Origin: Streptomyces sp. Tu 3180
GTDB lineage: Bacteria; Actinomycetota; Actinomycetes; Streptomycetales; Streptomycetaceae
Length of the DNA: 64,000 bases
Direction of reading: 5' to 3'
Assembly: GCF_009852415.1 (NCBI RefSeq)
Contig: NZ_WOXS01000002.1
Span: 5,124,001 to 5,188,000, forward strand
Part shown: piece by piece, positions 32,624 through 42,719 of the stretch
How the letters are laid out: every line of letters begins with the position of its first letter
How positions within the stretch are numbered: the stretch's first letter is position 1
Notes under the pieces: model-generated
Seen by the model: the letters and a program-made list of their open reading frames with translations, nothing else
The model's database searches: none
What the model was told of the DNA's origin: nothing
Translations under genes and position numbers: made by a program

Positions 32624-33744
32624 TGGCCGACGAGCAGCACAGGTGGCTGGACCGTGAGACGGCGGAGCGCCTGCTGAACGGAGAGCTCCCCGAAGCCGCC
32701 GACCCCGTCGCCCGTGACCAGGCCGAACGGCTCGCCAGGACGCTCGGCGCCCTCTCCGCCCCACCCCCGTCGGCCGGCGGCGAACTCCCCGGCGAGGCCG
32801 CCGCCCTGGCCGCCTTCCGCGCCGCGCGCGAGGAACGCGCGGAGCGCGCCGCGCCGGACGCGGACGGCGGCCGCCACGCCGGAACCCGGCTCCCCGGCGC
32901 CGGGCCGGTCCGGCTCGGCGCCCCGCGCGGCGGCCGTTCCGGAACCTTCGGCGGACCCCGCTGGACGCGCCCCCTGCGCGTCGGGCTGGCCGCCGCGCTG
33001 ACGGTCGGGATGGTCGGCGGCGCCGCGGCCCTGGCCGGAACCGGAGTCCTGCCGACCCCGTCCGACGGCCCCGGGGCCGACCCGGCCACCTCCGCCACGG
33101 CCACCGGCACCCCTTCCGAACGTCCCCTGGTGTCGCCCCCGCCGACGGAGGGCACGCCCGGGGGCGGCCCGGACCGGGACTCCCGGGGCGCCGCCGGCAC
33201 CGCCCGGAACGGGCCGGGCGCGCAGGGCGACGAGGACACGTCCGGGTCGGGGGAGTCCGGCCCGGACGCCGACGACCCCGCGGCCCTTTCCCGGGGCGGC
33301 TGGAAGCAGATCGCCTCGGCCTGCCGCGACCTCCGGGACGGCAAGGGACTGGGCGGCGACCGCAGGCGCCTCGTCGAGGGCGCGGCGGGCGGCCCCTCCC
33401 GTGTCGACACGTACTGCGAGGACGTCCTGTCCACCCCCGGCACCGGTCCCACGGTCCGGGAACACGCCGATGACGAGGCCCGGCAGGGCAGCGGCAGCAA
33501 CGGCGACGGTGGCGGCAACGGCACCGGCGGTGACAACACCGACGGCGGCGGCACCGGTGCCGGCAGTGGCAACGGTGTCGGCAGTGGCAACGGTGTCGGC
33601 AGTGGCAACGGTGTCGGCGGCGGCCACGGCGACGCCCAGGGCGAGGGCGGCGGGAACGGCGGTCAGGGCGGCCAGGGCGGTCAGGGCGGTCAGGGCGGCC
33701 AGGGCGGAAAGAACGGCGGGAACGGCAAGGGCCGAGGGGAGTGA
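32623..33744 (+). CDS. Single-pass membrane partner of the second ECF sigma factor, Gly/Asn repeats
   Basis: This is a 373-residue protein. A cytoplasmic N-terminus (WLDRETAERLLNGELPEAADPVARDQAERLARTLGAL, then AAFRAAREERAERAA) precedes one helix (VGLAAALTVGMVGGAAALAG) and a long extracytoplasmic tail. The tail has a Cys pair region (IASACRDLRDGKGLGGDRRR, DTYCEDVLS) as in the first partner. The last 60 residues are GSGNGV units, then GGQ repeats. ATG 32623 overlaps the sigma stop and has GAAGGA six bases upstream; GTG 32620 is the alternative. The anti-sigma role is inferred from coupling. Confidence 0.75.
   Translation: MADEQHRWLDRETAERLLNGELPEAADPVARDQAERLARTLGALSAPPPSAGGELPGEAAALAAFRAAREERAERAAPDADGGRHAGTRLPGAGPVRLGAPRGGRSGTFGGPRWTRPLRVGLAAALTVGMVGGAAALAGTGVLPTPSDGPGADPATSATATGTPSERPLVSPPPTEGTPGGGPDRDSRGAAGTARNGPGAQGDEDTSGSGESGPDADDPAALSRGGWKQIASACRDLRDGKGLGGDRRRLVEGAAGGPSRVDTYCEDVLSTPGTGPTVREHADDEARQGSGSNGDGGGNGTGGDNTDGGGTGAGSGNGVGSGNGVGSGNGVGGGHGDAQGEGGGNGGQGGQGGQGGQGGQGGKNGGNGKGRGE
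33562..33705 (+). repeat. In-frame tandem repeats in the sigma partner gene
   Basis: Three perfect 18-base units GGCAGTGGCAACGGTGTC (33562-33615) encode GSGNGV three times. Five nine-base units of the type GGTCAGGGC (33661-33705) encode GGQ repeats. Both keep the reading frame, so copy number can vary without inactivating the gene. Confidence 0.9.
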
Positions 33745-34001
33745 GGGCGGTGGTGACGGTCCCGACCGTCCCGTCACACGCCTCTGACCTGCAGTTCTCC
33801 CTTCCTCTGAAATTTTCTCGCCGACGGGTGTGACGTTTTCGGCGCCCGTGACGCAGTAATGAATGAGCCGACTGGTCATCGGCTGTCGCACGGAGCCGGG
33901 GTTCCCCCCGTACCCGCGGCTCGTGCACCTCGGCGCGGGCGGGACACGTTCCCCCGGTCCCGCCCGCGCCCGCATCCTCCCCGTCCCGTTCCCCGCGCCC
34001 C

Positions 34002-34886
34002 TCACCAGTGCACGACGACCCTGTCGCCGTTGCGCACCTGCGCGTACAGCCGGGCGATCGCCGCCTCGTCCCGCACGTTGACGCAGCCGTGCGAGGAACC
34101 GGCGTAGCCGCGGGCGGCGAAGTCGGCGGAGAAGTGCACGGCCTGTCCGCCGCTGAAGAACATGGCGTACGGCATGGGCGAGTCGTAGAGCGTGGACACG
34201 TGGTGCCGGGACTTCCAGTAGACGCGGAAGACACCCTCCCGGGTCGGCGTGTACTCCGAGCCGAAGCGGACGGGCATCATCGAGACCGTCCGCCCGTCGA
34301 CCATCCAGCGCAGGGTGCGGCTCGACTTGCTGATGCACAGCACCCGGCCGGTCCGGCAGCGGGCGTCGGGCGCGTCGGCCGGCTGGCCGCCCATCAGGTA
34401 CAGCTCCCACCTGCCCGGCTCGCGGGTCATCCCGAGCAGCCGCCGCCAGGTGACGGAGTCGGTCATGCCGGTCCGCGGCAGCCCGCGCTTGCCCTGGAAG
34501 CCCCTCACCGCCTCCTCCGTCGGCCCGTCGTACGTCCCGGTGGGGCCGTGGAGGAGCCAGGCCACCTGACGCAGCCGGGCCTGGAGCTCGCGGACGTCGC
34601 GGCCGGAGTCGCCGGGGGACCACAGCACGCGGGGGGACCCCTGCTCCGGCGCGGTGCCGGACCGGTCGTCACCGGCCCCGGACGCGTGCGCGCCGTCGCC
34701 GTCCGGGGCACGGGGCGCGGACGGCGTCCCGCCCGGCAGTTCGACGCGCACCGGCGGCCCGCCTTCGCCGTCCGTGCCGGCGGGCTGCACCGTGCAGCCC
34801 GCCAGGACCGCCAGTGCCGCCAGGGCGGCGAGCGCTCCCGCCCCGCCCGTCCCGCACCCGCGGGCCTCCCCGCCCGTCCTCCGCAC
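34002..34886 (-). CDS. L,D-transpeptidase lipoprotein with peptidoglycan-binding domain
   Basis: This 294-residue protein begins with a basic Gly-rich stretch and a lipoprotein signal LAALAALAVLAGC. A PG_binding_1 domain follows (VLWSPGDSGRDVRELQARLRQV, EEAVRGFQGKRGLPRTGMTD). The YkuD catalytic domain has VHFSADFAARGYAGSSHGCVNVRD with catalytic Cys268. It forms 3-3 cross-links or attaches proteins in the cell wall from the outer face of the membrane. GTG 34886 has GGGGAGG five bases upstream; that ribosome site lies in the second copy of a 27-base duplication. GTG 34913 would be the start without it. Confidence 0.85.
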   Translation of the reverse strand: MRRTGGEARGCGTGGAGALAALAALAVLAGCTVQPAGTDGEGGPPVRVELPGGTPSAPRAPDGDGAHASGAGDDRSGTAPEQGSPRVLWSPGDSGRDVRELQARLRQVAWLLHGPTGTYDGPTEEAVRGFQGKRGLPRTGMTDSVTWRRLLGMTREPGRWELYLMGGQPADAPDARCRTGRVLCISKSSRTLRWMVDGRTVSMMPVRFGSEYTPTREGVFRVYWKSRHHVSTLYDSPMPYAMFFSGGQAVHFSADFAARGYAGSSHGCVNVRDEAAIARLYAQVRNGDRVVVHW

Positions 34887-34917
34887 GCGAGCCTCCCCGC
34901 CCGTCCTCCGCACGCGA
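34865..34917. repeat. 27-bp tandem duplication over the L,D-transpeptidase start
   Basis: Two copies of a 27-base unit starting CCTCCCCGCCCGTCC (plus strand) lie side by side, identical but for the last base. Read on the minus strand, each has a GTG codon and a GGGGAGG, so the duplication created a second possible start and adds VRRTGGEAR to the coding capacity. Confidence 0.85.
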
Positions 34918-35218
34918 ACCCCCCGTCGTCCCGCCGGCTGCCGCCCCCGGTCGTCAACCGAGATGTTCCCCGGACGTGACCGCGGCCGAACCACGGTGCA
35001 TGGTGGTGAGTGACCGGAAGACGACCGCCGAGGCGGACGAGGCGGAGGCTGTGAGCGGGGTCCCACCGGAGCTGTGAGGAAGGTCCCAGCCTGCGCCTCT
35101 CCACCGGGCCGTGCGCGCACCGCTACAGTCCGTCGGAGGGTCGGTCCGTACTGATGAGTAACTGACGAGTAACGGCCGAGCGAGTCGAGCAACGCTGCTC
35201 AGTGGGAGGCATCAGACC
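34887..35218. promoter_or_regulatory. Divergent control region with direct repeats (L,D-transpeptidase / mutase)
   Basis: Two 18-base near repeats (GCTGTGAGCGGGGTCCCA at 35048 and GCTGTGAGGAAGGTCCCA at 35071) and an 11-base tandem (CTGATGAGTAA, CTGACGAGTAA at 35151-35172) lie before the mutase gene. TACAGT at 35124 may be a -10 box. I see no cobalamin riboswitch and no gene. Confidence 0.5.
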
Positions 35219-36799
<1,581 letters not shown>

Positions 36800-36891
36800 G
36801 CCGGCCCGTTCCTCCGTATGAGTGAGCACGGGCGGAAGCGGTCCGCCCCCGGTGACGCTCGTCGGGAGCGGGCCCCGAAGAGGAGCACGCC

Positions 36892-37200
36892 ATGGCCGTG
36901 CTGCAGCAGGAGCTGACCCCGGGCGAAGCCGCCGACCGGCTCGCCCGTGCACTGCCTGGCCACCGCGTGGAGATTCTCCGGGGGAGGCTCGCTGCGACAC
37001 CGCCAGACGAGGACTTCCGCGACGCCCGCGTCACGAAGAACCACTACGCGCCGAACGTCTTCCGCATGGTCGTCGAGACCACGTCGTCCGACCGGTCCGA
37101 CGACCTCGGCCCCGAGGCCGAGTGTCACGCCCAGGCCGGCATCCCCGCATCCGTCGGCGTCACCCTCGACCTCTCCGCCGACGCCCTTCTCGACGGCTGA
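36892..37200 (+). pseudogene. Decayed Uma2-family gene with internal deletion
   Basis: A 102-codon frame starts well (AAGAGGAGCACGCC then ATG) with GEAADRLARALPGHRVEILRGRLAATPPDED. It then jumps to KNHYAPNVFRMVVETTSSDRSDDLGPEAE and ends shortly after. Compared with the intact Uma2 protein at 17195, about 60 residues between these blocks are missing, including the PD motif and its acidic residues, and the Lys of the nuclease core is lost. The C-terminus is cut short after VGVTLD. It is best read as a relic, although the frame is still open. Confidence 0.75.
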
Positions 37201-37243
37201 AACACCGGAGCGGAGCGTCGTACCCCCGTGCGACACTCCCTCC

Positions 37244-37897
37244 ATGTTCGGCGTCATCGATCTCCCCACCTACCTGGCGGGCCTGGTCCTCATCGTCCTG
37301 CTGCCCGGCCCCAACTCCCTGTACGTCCTCTCCGTCGCCGCCCGCAGGGGCGTGCGCACCGGCTACGCGGCGGCGGCCGGTGTCTTCACCGGGGACGCCG
37401 TCCTGATGACGCTGGCGGCGCTCGGCGCGGCCTCGGTGCTCACCACGACGCCGCTGCTGTTCCTGGTGGTGAAGTACGCCGGTGCCGGATACCTGGCGTG
37501 GATGGCGTACGGCATGCTGCGCTCGGCGTGGAGCATGTGGAAGACGCGGGGCGAGCCGGTGCCGGCCGAGGCGGCCGACGCGGTGCCGTCCGCCGAGGAG
37601 CGTCCCTACCGCCGTGCCCTGGTGGTGTCGCTGCTCAACCCGAAGGCGATCCTCTTCCTGATCTCCTTCTTCGTGCAGTTCGTCGACCCCGGTTACGCCT
37701 ACCCCGCGCTCTCCTTCGTCGTCCTCGGCGCCCTGCTCCAGACGGCCAGCTTCCTGTACCTGTCGCTGCTGATCTTCGGTGGCACCCGCCTGGCCGACGC
37801 GTTCCGCCGCAGGCGGCGGCTGGCGGCCGGGGCCACCTCGGCGGCCGGCGCCCTGTTCCTGGGCTTCGCGGCGAAGCTGTCGCTGGCGAGCGCGTAG
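37244..37897 (+). CDS. LysE-family amino acid exporter (LeuE-like)
   Basis: This 217-residue membrane protein has six hydrophobic segments. The family signature is near the N-terminus, LAGLVLIVLLPGPNSLYVLS, followed by GYAAAAGVFTGDAVLMTLAALG, then ALVVSLLNPKAILFLISFFVQF. LysE/RhtB carriers export amino acids or derivatives driven by the proton gradient; LeuE has the same opening with LPGPNS. ATG 37244 is the start. It follows the decayed Uma2 gene by 43 bases and is not obviously linked to the polymer cluster that begins on the other strand. Confidence 0.88.
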   Translation: MFGVIDLPTYLAGLVLIVLLPGPNSLYVLSVAARRGVRTGYAAAAGVFTGDAVLMTLAALGAASVLTTTPLLFLVVKYAGAGYLAWMAYGMLRSAWSMWKTRGEPVPAEAADAVPSAEERPYRRALVVSLLNPKAILFLISFFVQFVDPGYAYPALSFVVLGALLQTASFLYLSLLIFGGTRLADAFRRRRRLAAGATSAAGALFLGFAAKLSLASA

Positions 37898-38054
37898 GGA
37901 CCCGGGAACCGGCCGGACCGGGCGGGGACGGCTCCGGGCGGCCGCCGCCCGCCGCGAGGGCCCCGGCGTCGCCGAACGGGCCCGCCCCAGGGCCGGCTTC
38001 GCGCCCGGCGGACGTCCCGGGCACGCCGCCCGTGGACGTCGCGTACCGCGTGTG

Positions 38055-38981
38055 TCAGGAGGCCCGCAGGAACGCCGAGAGCGCCGCCTTGCCGAGGTAG
38101 GTGAAGCGGGTGTCGCCCGTGAGGTGCTTGTCCAGGGCCTCCTTGATGCCCGGCCACTTGGGGTCGCCGAAGTCGTCGAGGACGACGATCGCGCCGGGGG
38201 CGGCGATCTCCTCCGCCCACTGGAGGTCCTTGGCGACGCCCTCGGCCGAGTGGTCGCCGTCGACGACGATCACGCCGTAGCGGCGGTCCGAGACGGCCGC
38301 GCGGGTGCCGGGGTCCTCGGAGAAGCCCTTCTGGATCCGGGCGGCCGTGCCCGCCGGACCGGCCAGGGCGAGGTTGGTGCGGACGGCGTGCTCGTCGACC
38401 GGGGTGCCGGAGGGGTCGGAGCGCCGCGGGGTGCCGGGCTGGAGCTGCACGCCGGCGAACGGGTCGACGATCGTCACGCTCGGACTGCGGCCGTCGCGCT
38501 CCATCATCCGGATCAGCCCGGTGGAGAACATGCCGTGGAGCGTGCCGATCTCGAGGATCTCGTCGTTCGGCGGGTCGAGCAGGGGGATCGTGCCGAGCTT
38601 GCCGCAGATGTTCATGGTGCCGCCGGCGATCCGGCCGACCCCGAGCGACTCCAGCCCGACCAGCAGCCGGTACGCGGTGGCGACGTTGCGGACGGCGGCG
38701 TCCCGGTCCCCGGCCAGCTCCGCCACCTCGGACTGCAGGCGGTTCAGCGGGCCGGGGCTCACGATGCGGGAGAGTCCGCGGCCGGAGGAGCCGAGCAGCA
38801 GGTCGAGGGTGAGCTGCTGACGCCTCATCACCTCGAGGGCGTCCCGGAGCCGCTCCCTGTCCGCCGCGTCCGCGGCCGCCGCCGAGCGGATGCGGCGCTC
38901 GATGCGCCGGTCGATGAGGTCGGCGACCGGCCGCAGCAGACGCCGTGATGCCGAACTGGTGAGCAGGGAGCGGCTGTTCAT
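38055..38981 (-). CDS. Class I SAM-dependent methyltransferase (Methyltransf_24-like)
   Basis: This 308-residue protein has an N-terminal helical half (RRQQLTLDLLLG, LNRLQSEVAELAGDRDAA). A Rossmann methyltransferase domain follows with DEILEIGTLHGMFSTGLIRMM as SAM loop, VTIVDPFAG as the acidic second strand and YGVIVVDGDHSAEGVAKDLQWA, typical of glycan and antibiotic O-methyltransferases. ATG 38981 has GAGG nine bases upstream. It is the first gene at the edge of the surface-polymer cluster and may O-methylate its sugars; it has its own 145-base upstream gap, so it may be separately transcribed. Confidence 0.8.
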   Translation of the reverse strand: MNSRSLLTSSASRRLLRPVADLIDRRIERRIRSAAAADAADRERLRDALEVMRRQQLTLDLLLGSSGRGLSRIVSPGPLNRLQSEVAELAGDRDAAVRNVATAYRLLVGLESLGVGRIAGGTMNICGKLGTIPLLDPPNDEILEIGTLHGMFSTGLIRMMERDGRSPSVTIVDPFAGVQLQPGTPRRSDPSGTPVDEHAVRTNLALAGPAGTAARIQKGFSEDPGTRAAVSDRRYGVIVVDGDHSAEGVAKDLQWAEEIAAPGAIVVLDDFGDPKWPGIKEALDKHLTGDTRFTYLGKAALSAFLRAS

Positions 38982-39126
38982 GAACCGGAGACCTCGATCC
39001 GTCGGAAGCTCGGTGGGAGTGGTGCGGCTCGCGGGTTGAGGACAGGCTAGGCGGGCGCCGACGGAGGGGAAGGGACGCGGAGTTGAGCGACGTGCGAACA
39101 AGTGGCGAACTCCGCATGGAGACGAG

Positions 39127-40215
39127 TCAGCCGAGCAGACGCCGCAGGTTCAGCTTGCCCCACAGCAGGCTGGTGGCGAACGACAGCGCCATGACCGCGA
39201 CCAGCAGGCCGACCAGCAGCAGCCCCGCCACCGGTCCGCTCAGGTCCGGCGACACCAGCGGGGTGACGATCTCCTCGACGAACAGCACGTGCACCATGTA
39301 CGCGCCGAGCGCGGCACCGGCCAGCTTCCGCAGCAGCGGCCGCCACTTCTCGGGGATCCGGACCCTGCTGACCAGGAGCAGTACGCAGATGCTCATGGCG
39401 GCGACGAACAGGTGCGCGTTGGGCATCACGTAGTGGATCTGCGTGTTGTACCACAGGGCCCCGGCCATGGTGACCGGCAGCAGGACGTACAGCGGCCACC
39501 GCCACCGCACGGCCCCGGCGGGGAGGGCGAACAACAGCGCGCCGCCGACCGCGTACACCAGCGAGTAGGTGCCGAAGCCCCAGGCCACGGGCGGCGTCTC
39601 CCGGCCCGTGACCTCGGTGAACGTGGTCAGCACGCTCGGCAGGACCGCGATGCCGAGCAGCGCGGCCCCCAGCCCCCAGGGCCGCTTCCCGGCCTTGATC
39701 AGCATCGCGAAGGCGAGCAGCGCGATGATCGGGATGTAGGTGTACATGAACCACAGGTGGTAGGCGGGCTGCACGGAGCCGAACAGGGAGTGGGTCGCCA
39801 ACTCGGTCATGGGCCGGTCGTTGCGGTCCCGCAGCCAGGCCCAGACCAGGTAGACCGCCGTCCACACGAAGAGCGGAACGGTGTTGCGGACGATCCTCTG
39901 CCACATCCGGGCGCTGTCGCGCGGGGGCGCGCCGACCAGCACGGCCCAGCCGGCGATGGCGAAGTACAGGGGAACGGCGAACGGGTTGATCGCCTCGGCC
40001 ACGTGGCCCGCCCAGTACGACCCGGAACCGTTGGCCGGGTCGTTCCCGGTGGAGCGGATGAACTGGGCGCCCACGTGCCCCAGCATGATGGTGGCGGAAC
40101 AGATCAGCCGCATCAGGTCGATGTCGAGGCGGTGTTCCCGTGGTGCGGCGGGGATCTGCTCGGAAGGGGGGCTGCTCTGCTGCTGCGGCAGGCGCACGGC
40201 GGTGTCGTTCGGCAC
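39127..40215 (-). CDS. Acyltransferase 3 family membrane O-acyltransferase
   Basis: This is a 362-residue protein with about ten membrane helices and the family start RLDIDLMRLICSATIMLGHVGAQF, which holds the conserved His after the first helix. The internal NPFAVPLYFAIAGWAVL block is also typical. Such enzymes transfer acetyl or other acyl groups from acyl-CoA across the membrane to surface glycans. The GTG 40215 start follows a weak GAGAG. It lies on the minus strand 131 bases downstream of the first polysialyltransferase-like gene, so O-acetylation of the nonulosonate polymer is a natural inference. Confidence 0.85.
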   Translation of the reverse strand: MPNDTAVRLPQQQSSPPSEQIPAAPREHRLDIDLMRLICSATIMLGHVGAQFIRSTGNDPANGSGSYWAGHVAEAINPFAVPLYFAIAGWAVLVGAPPRDSARMWQRIVRNTVPLFVWTAVYLVWAWLRDRNDRPMTELATHSLFGSVQPAYHLWFMYTYIPIIALLAFAMLIKAGKRPWGLGAALLGIAVLPSVLTTFTEVTGRETPPVAWGFGTYSLVYAVGGALLFALPAGAVRWRWPLYVLLPVTMAGALWYNTQIHYVMPNAHLFVAAMSICVLLLVSRVRIPEKWRPLLRKLAGAALGAYMVHVLFVEEIVTPLVSPDLSGPVAGLLLVGLLVAVMALSFATSLLWGKLNLRRLLG

Positions 40216-40346
40216 CGCGCAACTCTCGGGGCGTCCGGTGTACGCGAGTTGAAGAACGGGTGACCCCGCCGTGGCGGATGGGACTCGGTTGGCCGAGCGG
40301 GGCGGAGGGGGGCGCCGCTGCCGTCGGCTCCGGCCCTCCGCCCGCC

Positions 40347-41702
40347 TCACCCCCTCCGGACGCCGCGCCGTACCGCCTTGCCCACCACGCGCTTCGCACG
40401 GCTCACCCGGAGCTTCGCGCGCGAGCGCGGGCGGCTGCCGGGCAGACCGAGCTCGGCCAGCCGCAGTTCGGGGAAGTAGTGGCCGGGGCTGCCGGCCAGG
40501 TTGTCGCGCAGCCAGTCCGCCGTCGACTCCCGCAGCCGCGCGTACGTCTTGGGCTGCATGCAGAAGCCGATCGCCCGGACCAGCGGCGACAGCGTCTCGG
40601 GGGCCGTGCCGACGAGGGCCGGGGTCTGCCCGCTCTCCAGGTCGGGCACCACGTGGTCGATCACGGCCAGCGGCACGCGGTTGCTGTTCGGGTAGGGCTT
40701 GAGCCGCCGCATCACCAGCGCGGTCCCGACCCGGGCGACGGGCACGTCGTAGTAGGCCGAGGCGGTCACCATCGCCGTCGAGAAGCAGCCGACCACGAGC
40801 GCGGGACGGCAGTGGTGGTACAGCGTCTCGGCCAGCAGCGGCGCGTCCAGCACGGTGAGCCGGACGCCCGCGTCCGCCGCCGCCTTGCTCAGCGCCGCCG
40901 AGTAGCCGGCGGGGGCCGTCGGGTGGGGCTTGAAGACCACGGACCGGTGCCCGGCGCGCACGGCCCCGGTGAGCATGCGGACGTGGAGGTCCTCCTCCTC
41001 CTGCGCGCTCAGGATGTTGATCGCCGCCAGGTACTGGCCGAGGAGCACGGCCGTCGGCGCCTCCTCCAGGACGGGAGCGAGCCGCGGGTCGTCCGCCGCG
41101 TCCCGGGAGATCTCGTCGAGCACGCCGCGGAACGCCTCGTCCGGGACGATCTCCGGCTCGACGCCGTACTCGGACAGCAGCAGCGGCCTCAGCCCGGGGA
41201 TCAGGTCCAGGTGGAGCAGCCGCCGGATGCGGCGCGCGATGGTGAGCGGCAGCTTCTCCCGGGTCGGGCCGTAGCTCATCAGGCCGTCGGCGTACACGTC
41301 GACGGCGGCCTCGGAGAAGATCGCCGTCAGCGCGCGGGCCGGATTGACCTGGATCGACTCGACGGCGAGCTCGATCATGTCCCGTTCGTCGATGTCCCAC
41401 AGCAGACGGAACGCCCGCTGCCACAGCACCGTGTCGTTCCCGCGCGGACCCCAGTTGCTGGGGTGGTACGGGCTGATCGCCTCGTTCCAGCTGACCACCG
41501 AGTCGAACCGGTCGGCTATCGGCCCGTAGCCGTGCATCTCGTCCATGCGCAGCGCCGTCTCCGGTACGGCGGCGTTGTTGGAGACCAGCAGGATGCGCCG
41601 GGCTCCGCCGCGCGGTCCGAACAGGCCCGCGTCCAGCGCCGCGGCGAGGGTGGCCGCTCCGTAGAGGGTCGAGACCTGGAAGATCTGGGTCGTGTGGGGC
41701 AT
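40347..41702 (-). CDS. Polysialyltransferase-like protein 1
   Basis: This 451-residue protein resembles the alpha-2,8-polysialyltransferase (POST) family, a GT-B glycosyltransferase. Key blocks are TQIFQVSTLYGAATLAAALD at the N-terminus, VDVYADGLMSYGPTREKL and LHLDLIPGLRPLLL in the middle. The donor-site motifs are FKPHPTAPAGY (HP motif) and VVGCFSTAMVTASAYY (S motif). The C-terminus is basic, as for membrane association. Such enzymes polymerise CMP-activated nonulosonic acids at the inner membrane face. A second member with the same blocks is encoded at 46290, also followed by a GT2 gene upstream in the operon. Confidence 0.83.
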   Translation of the reverse strand: MPHTTQIFQVSTLYGAATLAAALDAGLFGPRGGARRILLVSNNAAVPETALRMDEMHGYGPIADRFDSVVSWNEAISPYHPSNWGPRGNDTVLWQRAFRLLWDIDERDMIELAVESIQVNPARALTAIFSEAAVDVYADGLMSYGPTREKLPLTIARRIRRLLHLDLIPGLRPLLLSEYGVEPEIVPDEAFRGVLDEISRDAADDPRLAPVLEEAPTAVLLGQYLAAINILSAQEEEDLHVRMLTGAVRAGHRSVVFKPHPTAPAGYSAALSKAAADAGVRLTVLDAPLLAETLYHHCRPALVVGCFSTAMVTASAYYDVPVARVGTALVMRRLKPYPNSNRVPLAVIDHVVPDLESGQTPALVGTAPETLSPLVRAIGFCMQPKTYARLRESTADWLRDNLAGSPGHYFPELRLAELGLPGSRPRSRAKLRVSRAKRVVGKAVRRGVRRG

Positions 41703-41705
41703 GGA

Positions 41706-42719
41706 TCAGGCAGCCTTCCGCCCGTCACGCAGGCGGCTGAGCAACCTGCTCCGTGTGCTGTCGATGGTCTTGAGGGTCTCCTCCAGCGCCTGCTCGGGCA
41801 TCCGCTGGAGCGCGGCCCGCGCCTCGCGCCGCAGCCGCTGGGCCGCCGCGGGCTCGTACTCGTTCACCTTGCCGATGTGGAAGGCGATCATGGCGCAGTA
41901 GGTGCGTACGGCCTTGAGGAGGAAACGGTCGGCCTCCCGGTCCTGCTGCACGTCCCGCAGCAGCGTGTCGTACGCCGGGATGAAGTCCAGCTGACGGTCG
42001 TCCTTGATCTGGGTGAGCGAGGTCGCCACGCCCCGCCGGTAGAACACCCCGTGCAGCCCCAGGGACGCGTACGTCCTGGCCTTCAGGTGCAGCCGCCAGA
42101 TCCACAACCGGTCCTCGGCCGTGCGCAGTTCGGTCGCGAAGCGCATGCCGCCGTCGGCGAAGAGGTGGCGGCGGTAGATCCCCGCCCAGACGAAGGGGTA
42201 GTCGACCATCGTCTCGGTGTCGGCGGGCGCGATCCCGTCGCGCGGATCCATCACGGCGTTGCGCACGGCGGCCGGGGGCCGCCGGATCACCCGTTCGGTG
42301 CCGGTGGCCTGGACGTGATCCGTGCGGGCGAAGTCGCAGCCCAGCTCCTCCATGGCCCGCACCATCCCGGCGAGGTGGCGCGGTCCGTACCAGTCGTCGC
42401 CGTCGAGGAACGTGATGAACTCGCCGTCGGCCGCGTCGATGCCGCTGTTGCGCGCCTGGGCGATGCCCTTGTTCGTCTCGTGCCGGATCACCCGCGCGCC
42501 CGGGAGCTTCTCCGCCCACTGGTCGATCACCCAGGGCGTGGCGTCCGTGGAGCAGTCGTCGACGAGCAGGAACTCGAAGTCCGGGTGCGCGTTGGCGGCG
42601 AGGCTGCGCAGGGTGCTCTCGGCGAAGGCCTCCACATTGTGCATGGGGACGACGACGGACAGTTTGGGCACGTGGTTCTCTCTTTCGGAGCTCGTAGCGG
42701 CGGTGGTGCGATGGCTCAT
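41706..42719 (-). CDS. Glycosyltransferase family 2 protein (paired with polysialyltransferase 1)
   Basis: This 337-residue GT-A enzyme starts its catalytic domain at VPKLSVVVPMHNVEAFAESTLRSL. It has the first Asp cluster in EFLLVDDCSTDAT, the DxD motif in FITFLDGDDWYG, and a helical C-terminus without membrane helices. The ATG 42719 overlaps the stop of the upstream pyruvyltransferase gene (ATGA). GTG 42671, directly before PKLSVVVP, is the alternative and matches the start of the paralogue at 48607. It ends three bases before the polysialyltransferase start. It probably primes or alternates sugars in the polymer backbone. Confidence 0.85.
   Translation of the reverse strand: MSHRTTAATSSERENHVPKLSVVVPMHNVEAFAESTLRSLAANAHPDFEFLLVDDCSTDATPWVIDQWAEKLPGARVIRHETNKGIAQARNSGIDAADGEFITFLDGDDWYGPRHLAGMVRAMEELGCDFARTDHVQATGTERVIRRPPAAVRNAVMDPRDGIAPADTETMVDYPFVWAGIYRRHLFADGGMRFATELRTAEDRLWIWRLHLKARTYASLGLHGVFYRRGVATSLTQIKDDRQLDFIPAYDTLLRDVQQDREADRFLLKAVRTYCAMIAFHIGKVNEYEPAAAQRLRREARAALQRMPEQALEETLKTIDSTRSRLLSRLRDGRKAA

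Noticed and set aside
35060..35218. Cobalamin riboswitch before the mutase gene
   Set aside because: I looked for the conserved B12-box and found only short direct repeats; the region is also too short.
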